A stretch of 9,614 nt of DNA from Bacteroidales bacterium UBA1392 (GTDB lineage: Bacteria; Bacteroidota; Bacteroidia; Bacteroidales; UBA932): positions 1-9,614 of the forward strand of contig DBQO01000026.1 in the NCBI GenBank assembly GCA_002305275.1, given 5' to 3'. Within the stretch, counting starts at the first letter, position 1. The number at the start of each line of letters is the position of its first letter. A program made the translations under genes and the position numbers. The notes beneath the pieces were generated by a model. It worked only from the letters and a program-made list of their open reading frames with translations. It was not told the origin of the DNA and ran no database searches. Shown in pieces: positions 1 to 5,521 of the stretch.

Positions 1-16
1 AACTTTCGGGGTTCAT
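1..16 (-). CDS. Start of an unidentified gene downstream of the sigma factor (partial, runs off left edge)
   Basis: On the minus strand an ATG at position 16 follows the sigma-factor stop codon after only 6 bp and opens a frame reading Met-Asn-Pro-Glu-Ser before the window ends. The tight spacing after an ECF sigma gene is what a next operon gene would look like. ECF sigma genes are often followed by an anti-sigma factor or a small membrane protein, so that is a reasonable guess, but five codons cannot identify a product. The frame could also be chance. Confidence 0.35.
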
Positions 17-22
17 GTCAGT

Positions 23-565
23 TTAATACCCCTCTTTTTTGAGATATTCTTGTACTTTGTTGAATGCGTGATGATAAGAGGCTTTTAACGCTCCTACGGA
101 AATGCCCATTATTTCAGAGATGTCCTCATACTTTATCTCGTGGAAATAACGCATCACAAATACACTCTTCTGTTTCGGAGGAAGTGTGGCTATAGCCTTC
201 TGAAGGGAAAGTTGGAGTTCGTCCCCATCAAAAAGCGGATCGGACTCTATAAAAGAGGCCATGTCCATATCCGGATCACGAAGTGTAAAGGTGGCCCGGA
301 GTTTTCTCCTCTTCAGAAATGTAAGACTCTCATTTGTAGCTATGCGGTAAAGCCAGGTGTAAAGCTTGGAATCCTCCCTGAATGCGGGCAGAGCATTCCA
401 TACTTTGATAAACGTCTCCTGCAGGATATCGTCTGCATCGTCGTGATCAGCCACCAGCTCTCTGATATGCCAGTAGAGGCGCTCACTGTACTTGCGCACA
501 ATGAAGGTAAAAGCGCGCTCGGCCTGACCGGATTTATACAATGCTATGATATCACTATCTTCCAT
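23..565 (-). CDS. ECF-type RNA polymerase sigma factor (sigma-70 family)
   Basis: A 180-residue protein with the two-domain layout of extracytoplasmic-function sigma factors, which redirect RNA polymerase to a specific set of promoters. Region 2 spans about residues 20-88 and contains the core-binding and -10-melting segment (DDADDILQETFIKVWNAL, then LYTWLYRIATNESLTFLKRR). A linker rich in Asp and Met follows. Region 4 spans about residues 120-172, with LPPKQKSVFVMRYFHEIKYE and a helix-turn-helix around EIMGISVGALKASYHHA. The length is normal for the family. I chose the ATG at 565 over a TTG one codon upstream. It lies 29 bp after the transketolase C-subunit stop with no TAnnTTTG box between, so it is probably the third gene of that operon. 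A possible further gene starts 6 bp after its stop. Its target regulon cannot be told from the sequence. Confidence 0.93.
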   Translation of the reverse strand: MEDSDIIALYKSGQAERAFTFIVRKYSERLYWHIRELVADHDDADDILQETFIKVWNALPAFREDSKLYTWLYRIATNESLTFLKRRKLRATFTLRDPDMDMASFIESDPLFDGDELQLSLQKAIATLPPKQKSVFVMRYFHEIKYEDISEIMGISVGALKASYHHAFNKVQEYLKKEGY

Positions 566-594
566 CAATAATGGTTATACTACCACAATTCCTG

Positions 595-1548
595 CTATTT
601 TACACCGATAATCTCTTTTACCGCAGCAACGATATGTGCCGTATCGAGGCCGTAGGCTGACATCAACTGGGCAGGCTTACCGCTCTGACCAAAACGGTCA
701 TCGATAGCCACAAACCTCATAGGCACCGGATGTTCCCTTGCGAGAAGGCTGGCTACCGCCTCACCGAGCCCTCCTGCTATCAGATGCTCTTCCGCACAGA
801 CGACTCTACCGCTCTTTACAGCTGAAGAGATTATTGCTTCGCGGTCCAGAGGTTTGATGGTGTGAATATTGAGGAGATCTACGCTTATGCCCTCTTTTTC
901 GAGAATTTCAGCCGCCTGGATAGCTTCCCAGACGAGGTGTCCGGTGGCGATTACGGTAACGTCCGATCCCTCGTTGAGATGCAGAGCTTTTCCTATTTCG
1001 AAAACCTGACCTTCAGGAGTGAAGTTGGGTACTCCCGGACGTCCGAATCTAAGATAAACGGGGCCTTGCCAGGCTGCTGCGGCTATGGTGGCCGCCTTTG
1101 TCTGGTTGTAATCGCAAGGATTTATCACCACCATATTGGGAAGCATCCGCATAAGCCCCATATCTTCCAATATCTGATGAGTAGCTCCATCTTCTCCGAG
1201 AGTGATGCCGGCATGAGAGGCAGCTATCTTTACATTGGTTTCCGAGTAACAAACCGACTGACGGATCTGGTCATATACCCTGCCGGTGGCAAAATTGGCA
1301 AATGTGCCTGCAAAGGGGATGGCTCCGCCTATTGCAAGTCCTGCCGCCATTCCAATCATATTTGCCTCGGCAATGCCGCACTGGAAAAATCTTTCGGGAT
1401 GTGCTTTTGCGAAGGCATCCATCTTGAGCGAACCGGTAAGGTCTGCGCAGAGCGCAACCACTTTCGGATTGATGGTGCCGAGATGTGACAGACCCGCCCC
1501 AAAACCTGAACGGGTATCTTTATTTCCTGTATTGATATATTTTTTCAT
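595..1548 (-). CDS. Transketolase, C-terminal subunit (split transketolase)
   Basis: A 317-residue protein matching the C-terminal half of transketolase: a pyrimidine-binding domain (about residues 10-175) and a C-terminal transketolase domain (about 190-310). The segment FFQCGIAEANMIGMAAGLA carries the conserved catalytic Glu (E61) that contacts the thiamine diphosphate pyrimidine ring. SHAGITLGEDGATHQ (111-125) and YLRFGRPGVP (166-175) are further family signatures. Paired with the N-terminal subunit it should move two-carbon ketol units between sugar phosphates in the cytosol, in the non-oxidative pentose phosphate pathway. The related 1-deoxyxylulose-5-phosphate synthase is one longer chain, so it fits less well. 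The ATG at 1548 follows the stop of the N-subunit by 11 bp, so the two are co-transcribed and probably made in balanced amounts. The true substrate of split transketolases is not always xylulose 5-phosphate, so specificity is inferred. Confidence 0.93.
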   Translation of the reverse strand: MKKYINTGNKDTRSGFGAGLSHLGTINPKVVALCADLTGSLKMDAFAKAHPERFFQCGIAEANMIGMAAGLAIGGAIPFAGTFANFATGRVYDQIRQSVCYSETNVKIAASHAGITLGEDGATHQILEDMGLMRMLPNMVVINPCDYNQTKAATIAAAAWQGPVYLRFGRPGVPNFTPEGQVFEIGKALHLNEGSDVTVIATGHLVWEAIQAAEILEKEGISVDLLNIHTIKPLDREAIISSAVKSGRVVCAEEHLIAGGLGEAVASLLAREHPVPMRFVAIDDRFGQSGKPAQLMSAYGLDTAHIVAAVKEIIGVK

Positions 1549-1559
1549 ACTCTCATTTT

Positions 1560-2405
1560 TTAATAATCACCCAAAGTCTCTTCAAGCTGGGCAAGTCCCC
1601 GTTCACACTGCTCCTGAGAAGGGCTCTTGCCATGCCATTCGTGAGTACCTGCCATAAAATCGACTCCATGACCCATTTCGGTTTCGAAAAGAATCATTAC
1701 CGGACGACCGGCGCCCAAAAGAGAGTTGGCCCTGTCGAATGCCTCAAAAATGGAGTTGAAGTCGTGACCGTCAGCCACTATACACTCCCATCCGAAAGCA
1801 TTCCACTTCAGAGTCAAATCGCCGAGGCTCTGCACCTCTTCGGTGCTGCCGTCTATCTGCTGCTTATTCCAGTCGGTCATGGCAATCAGATTGTCCACCT
1901 TGTGGTGCACTGCCGCCGCCGCTGCCTCCCAGATCTGACCCTCTTGAGACTCTCCGTCGCCAATAAGAACAAATACTCTGCTATTGTCGCCCGCCAGGCG
2001 CTTTGCGAGAGCAGCTCCAATGGCTACCGACAGCCCTTGACCCAAAGAACCTGAAGCCTGATGCACTCCCGGAAGAGCGGCATCAATTGAGGGATGGCCC
2101 TGAAGCCTGCTGCCGTATGCCCTGAAGGTGCCCAGTTCTGAAATAGGGAAAAACCCTCTGCGAGCCAGCACGCTGTAAAAGAGAGGAGATATGTGGCCTA
2201 TGGAGAGAAAGAAGAGATCATGACCGTTACCGGCTCTGTTCCAACCCTCGGGAGTCACATTCATCTCCTTGAAGTAGAGTGCCGTCAAAATGTCGGCACT
2301 GCTCATCGAACCTCCCGGGTGGCCGGAACCTGCTCCCGTAACCATCCTTAGGATGTCCCTTCTGACCTGAGATGCGATTTTTTGATAAGTATGAATGTCG
2401 TTCAT
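1560..2405 (-). CDS. Transketolase, N-terminal subunit (split transketolase)
   Basis: A 281-residue protein equal to the N-terminal, diphosphate-binding half of transketolase. GSGHPGGSMSSADILTALYF (residues 27-46) is the classic start of the domain. GDGESQEGQIWEAA (149-162) followed by DWNKQQIDG (178-186) is the thiamine diphosphate and Mg2+ binding motif (GDG, then about 30 residues to Asn180). HEWHGKSP near the C-terminus is typical of split forms. The frame stays open another 101 codons upstream to 2708, but that part is antisense to lepA and lies beyond the promoter box at 2428-2435. The ATG at 2405, giving MNDIHTYQKIASQVRRDILR, is therefore the start. It is the first gene of the operon and works as a heteromer with the following gene. 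Confidence 0.93.
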   Translation of the reverse strand: MNDIHTYQKIASQVRRDILRMVTGAGSGHPGGSMSSADILTALYFKEMNVTPEGWNRAGNGHDLFFLSIGHISPLFYSVLARRGFFPISELGTFRAYGSRLQGHPSIDAALPGVHQASGSLGQGLSVAIGAALAKRLAGDNSRVFVLIGDGESQEGQIWEAAAAAVHHKVDNLIAMTDWNKQQIDGSTEEVQSLGDLTLKWNAFGWECIVADGHDFNSIFEAFDRANSLLGAGRPVMILFETEMGHGVDFMAGTHEWHGKSPSQEQCERGLAQLEETLGDY

Positions 2406-2427
2406 AGTACGAAATGAAATTAAAAAA

Positions 2428-2435
2428 CAAAGATA
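2428..2435 (-). promoter_or_regulatory. -7 promoter box of the transketolase-sigma operon
   Basis: Read on the minus strand this is TATCTTTG, a full match to the Bacteroidota -7 pattern TAnnTTTG used by the primary sigma factor of that phylum. It ends 22 bp before the transketolase N-subunit ATG at 2405, which would give a leader of roughly 16 nt. No convincing TTG element is present at the usual 19-21 bp upstream. It forms one arm of a perfect inverted repeat with the lepA box. Confidence 0.68.
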
Positions 2436-2440
2436 ATCAT

Positions 2441-2448
2441 TATCTTTG
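2441..2448 (+). promoter_or_regulatory. -7 promoter box of lepA
   Basis: TATCTTTG matches the Bacteroidota -7 pattern TAnnTTTG exactly. It ends 20 bp before the lepA ATG at 2469, which predicts a leader of about 15 nt. There is no clear TTG about 20 bp upstream; that stretch is A-rich. Confidence 0.68.
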
Positions 2449-2468
2449 CGGTTTGGAAGAAGACAAGT

Positions 2469-4256
2469 ATGAAACATATTAGGAATTTTTGCATCATTGC
2501 TCACATAGATCACGGGAAGAGTACTCTGGCTGACAGACTGCTCGAATTTACCAATACCATAGACCGCCGTGATATGGCGACACAGGTGCTGGATTCCATG
2601 GATTTGGAGAAAGAAAAGGGTATCACCATAAAGAGCCACGCCATCCAGATGGACTATGTGCATAAAGGGGAGAATTATACTCTCAATCTGATTGACACTC
2701 CGGGTCACGTAGATTTTTCATACGAGGTATCACGCGCCATCGCATCCTGTGAGGGAGCTCTCCTGGTGGTGGATGCCACACAGGGTATTCAGGCACAGAC
2801 CATCTCCAATCTCTATCTCGCCATCGAACACGACCTTGAGATAATTCCCATCCTAAACAAAATAGATGTAGAGGCTGCAATGGTGGATATGGTCAGAGAG
2901 CAGGTGACTGACCTTCTCGGCTGTAAGGATGAGGAGGTGTTGCTGGCTTCGGCGCATATGGGATTGGGCATTGAGGCTATTTTGGAGGCTATTGTAGAGA
3001 AGATTCCGGCCCCCCAGGGCGATCCTGAGGCACCCCTCCAGGCCCTGATTTTCGACTCGGTATTCAACTCATTCAGAGGCATCATAGCCTATTTCAAGGT
3101 GGCAAACGGCATTATCCGTAAAGGCGATAAAGTCAAATTCGTCAATACGGGCAAGGAGTATGTCGCAGATGAAGTGGGAGTTCTCAAGATGAAATATCTC
3201 CCTAAAAATGAGATAGAATGCGGTTCGGTGGGATATATTATATCGGGCATCAAGGCTGCTGCCGAGGTAAAGGTGGGAGATACCATTACACATGTTCATA
3301 ATCCTTGCAAGAGCGCCATTGCCGGATTTGAAGATGTCAAGCCCATGCTCTATGCCGGTATGTTTCCGGTAAGTGCGGATGAATATGAAGATCTTCGCGC
3401 TTCGTTGGAAAAATTTCAGCTAAATGATGCTTCGCTGGTATTCGAGCCGGAGAGTTCGCTGGCGCTCGGATTTGGATTCCGTTGCGGATTTCTCGGAATG
3501 CTTCACATGGAGATAGTGCAGGAGAGGCTATTCCGCGAGTTTGATATGGATGTGATTACCACCGTCCCCAACGTTTCTTACAAAGTATACACGACCCAAG
3601 GGGAATGTATGGAGGTCCACAATCCTTCGGGACTTCCCCCCACAACCCTTATTCACCATATTGAAGAGCCCTATATCCAGGCGCAGATTATCTCCAAGAC
3701 GGAGTATTATGGTCCTATAATGAAGCTCTGCCTCGAAAAGAGAGGTACTCTCAAAAACCAGCACTATATCTCTTCCGACCGAATCGAGCTGACCTACGAT
3801 ATGCCGCTTTCGGAGATTGTTTTCGACTTTTACGATAAGCTCAAATCCATTTCGAAAGGTTACGCCTCATTTGACTACCATCTGACGGGGTTTCGCGAAG
3901 CCAAACTGGTAAAACTCGACATTCTCCTAAACGGAGAACCGGCGGATGCGCTCTCCACTCTGATTCATCAGGACCATGCATACGATTTCGGCAGGAAAAT
4001 CTGCGAAAGACTGAAGGAGCTGATCCCGCGTCAACAGTTTGATATCGCCATTCAGGCGGCCATAGGCTCCAAGATCATCGCCAGGGAGACGGTTCGTCAG
4101 TTGCGCAAGGACGTTACCGCCAAATGTTATGGAGGCGACATCTCCCGAAAACGCAAACTTCTGGAAAAGCAGAAGGCGGGTAAAAAGCGCATGCGTCAGA
4201 TCGGCTCGGTTGAGGTACCCCAGAGTGCCTTTATGGCCGTTCTTAAGCTCGATTGA
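2469..4256 (+). CDS. lepA: Elongation factor 4 (LepA), ribosome back-translocating GTPase
   Basis: A 595-residue translational GTPase, close to the E. coli length of 599. LepA binds the ribosome and affects translocation and 30S biogenesis; it is non-essential in many bacteria. The GTPase motifs are in order: G1 AHIDHGKST (residues 11-19), G2 KGIT (50-53), G3 DTPGH (76-80, including the catalytic His80), G4 NKID (130-133), and G5 around SAHMGLGIEAI. FGFRCGFLGMLHMEIVQERL marks the EF-G-like domain. The C-terminal LepA-specific domain is clear from CYGGDISRKRKLLEKQKAGK and the ending SVEVPQSAFMAVLKLD. The ATG at 2469 begins MKHIRNFCIIAHIDHGKST, as usual for the family. It is transcribed alone from the palindromic promoter region. 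Its stop lies only 4 bp from the stop of the converging permease gene. Confidence 0.98.
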   Translation: MKHIRNFCIIAHIDHGKSTLADRLLEFTNTIDRRDMATQVLDSMDLEKEKGITIKSHAIQMDYVHKGENYTLNLIDTPGHVDFSYEVSRAIASCEGALLVVDATQGIQAQTISNLYLAIEHDLEIIPILNKIDVEAAMVDMVREQVTDLLGCKDEEVLLASAHMGLGIEAILEAIVEKIPAPQGDPEAPLQALIFDSVFNSFRGIIAYFKVANGIIRKGDKVKFVNTGKEYVADEVGVLKMKYLPKNEIECGSVGYIISGIKAAAEVKVGDTITHVHNPCKSAIAGFEDVKPMLYAGMFPVSADEYEDLRASLEKFQLNDASLVFEPESSLALGFGFRCGFLGMLHMEIVQERLFREFDMDVITTVPNVSYKVYTTQGECMEVHNPSGLPPTTLIHHIEEPYIQAQIISKTEYYGPIMKLCLEKRGTLKNQHYISSDRIELTYDMPLSEIVFDFYDKLKSISKGYASFDYHLTGFREAKLVKLDILLNGEPADALSTLIHQDHAYDFGRKICERLKELIPRQQFDIAIQAAIGSKIIARETVRQLRKDVTAKCYGGDISRKRKLLEKQKAGKKRMRQIGSVEVPQSAFMAVLKLD

Positions 4257-4260
4257 GAAA

Positions 4261-5496
4261 TCAACTGTTAATGGCATCTACGGGATGTAGGGAAGCGGCA
4301 TGCCGGGCGGGAGCGACACCGGAGATGATACCGATGATCAGCGCTATGGCTATCCCTTTAAAAATATTGGCCGGCGAGAGATATATCTGAAAAAGGGTAT
4401 CCGGAATTAAAAGAGTGGCAATCCAGACCAGCGCTATGCCGGCCACTCCGCCGAGTGTGGACAATGTGGCCGCTTCAGCCAGAAACTGCATCGTAATAAC
4501 CCTTTTTCTAGCTCCCAAAGCCTTTTTAATACCTATGATACGGGTACGCTCCTCCACGGAAACATACATTATATTTGATATCCCAAATCCGCCGACAAGC
4601 AAGGAAAAAAGAGCCACCAGCCAGCCGACCCTGTTTACCATTCCAAACAGGGAGTGAAATTGTTCTGCAACAAAAGAGAGTTCATTTAGAGCAAAATCAT
4701 CTTCCTGAGCGGGCCGCAACCTACGGTATTGGCGCATCAGCATCCGCAATTCCGCCTTCAGTTCCTCTTTGGAAATCCCCTCCGGAGGCCCCTCTGAGGC
4801 CTGGTGTGATGAGGCTATGATACGAGTTTTGAGAGTCGGAGAGGTGATGTCCACAATCCGAAGAGCAAGTCGTATCGGGATCATTCTTACACAATCCACA
4901 TCCGTCATGCTGACCAGATTATTTCCGGATGGGGCAAAGAGGCCTATCACTCTAAGCGGAGTGCCTCCGACCGTCATCATACGACCGACAGGATCCGTAA
5001 TATCTGGAAAAAGCTTTTTTGCGACATCCGAGCCGATAATGGCAACAGCCGCACCACCCGACAGTTCTCCGGAAGTAAAACCGCGTCCGTAAAGGATATT
5101 CTCCTGTACCATCATCCTCCAGTCACCCTCTACTGCGACTAAGGCTCCTTCCTTATAACTTTCACGACCGGCCGCACACTCCATCTCGAATGAGGCCGAA
5201 AAGAGCATGCGACCTGCCGTAGTACTCTTTTCCTTCAGAAACAGATACTCCTGCCAGGTTATCTGCGGACGGCTCTCATATTGCCACCACTTCTGTCGCC
5301 CATCCTGATCGAAGTCAGGTTCGAGAGGCACCCTCTCTACCATTACCACATCGCTTCCGAATTTACGGAAACCTTCATTTACGCTCTCTTTTAGGGAATC
5401 CACCACGGTCAATACCGCCACAATCGAAAAAATGCCTATGCTTACACCCGCAAGTGAAAGGGTGGTCCTGAATTTATCCGCCAGCAAATCTCTCAT
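4261..5496 (-). CDS. ABC transporter permease, MacB/FtsX type
   Basis: A 411-residue inner-membrane protein with the MacB-type layout: one transmembrane helix near the N-terminus (about 13-33), a large periplasmic domain (about 34-288), then three helices (about 289-312, 339-364, 378-396). The FtsX-family signature is clear in YVSVEERTRIIGIKKALGAR (311-330) and the tail GVAPARHAASLHPVDAI. MacB-like permeases are mechanotransmission proteins that drive efflux or lipoprotein and envelope processes from ATP hydrolysis on a separate or fused ATPase. No ATPase gene is present in the window, so the partner is encoded elsewhere. The substrate is unknown. GTG at 5499 and ATG at 5496 are both possible; the ATG has the better spacing (6 nt) from an upstream AGAAGGA. 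The gene follows mutS by 25 bp and is probably co-transcribed with it. Confidence 0.9.
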   Translation of the reverse strand: MRDLLADKFRTTLSLAGVSIGIFSIVAVLTVVDSLKESVNEGFRKFGSDVVMVERVPLEPDFDQDGRQKWWQYESRPQITWQEYLFLKEKSTTAGRMLFSASFEMECAAGRESYKEGALVAVEGDWRMMVQENILYGRGFTSGELSGGAAVAIIGSDVAKKLFPDITDPVGRMMTVGGTPLRVIGLFAPSGNNLVSMTDVDCVRMIPIRLALRIVDITSPTLKTRIIASSHQASEGPPEGISKEELKAELRMLMRQYRRLRPAQEDDFALNELSFVAEQFHSLFGMVNRVGWLVALFSLLVGGFGISNIMYVSVEERTRIIGIKKALGARKRVITMQFLAEAATLSTLGGVAGIALVWIATLLIPDTLFQIYLSPANIFKGIAIALIIGIISGVAPARHAASLHPVDAINS

Positions 5497-5502
5497 CACA
5501 AA

Positions 5503-5509
5503 TCCTTCT
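5503..5509 (-). promoter_or_regulatory. Shine-Dalgarno-like site of the permease gene
   Basis: On the minus strand AGAAGGA lies 6 nt before the ATG at 5496 and 3 nt before the in-frame GTG at 5499. The spacing favours the ATG. Such a clear site stands out because the other starts in this window have none, as is common in Bacteroidota. It would let the permease be translated independently of mutS. Confidence 0.5.
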
Positions 5510-5521
5510 AAAATGCTCTTT

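Larger units (their letters stand above)
2428..2448. repeat. Perfect inverted repeat between transketolase operon and lepA
   Basis: The arm CAAAGATAAT (2428-2437) is followed by a single C and then its exact reverse complement (2439-2448). Each arm contains a TATCTTTG -7 box reading outward, so two promoters sit back to back with 5 bp between the boxes. The symmetry could simply follow from two identical promoter boxes, but it extends 2 bp past each box (AAT/ATT), so it may also be a regulator binding site. Confidence 0.85.

Noticed and set aside
862..1488. 208-codon open frame on the plus strand antisense to the transketolase C-subunit
   Set aside because: The opposite strand has clear transketolase motifs throughout, and the antisense translation shows no domain or start signal.
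2406..2708. 101-codon open extension upstream of the transketolase N-subunit on the minus strand
   Set aside because: It is antisense to the conserved GTPase region of lepA, it crosses the promoter palindrome, and its residues do not resemble transketolase. The family N-terminus begins at the ATG at 2405.
4296..4305. 10-bp palindrome CGGCATGCCG near the lepA/permease junction, considered as a terminator
   Set aside because: It has no loop and no following T-tract, and it lies inside the permease coding sequence, so it does not look like an intrinsic terminator.
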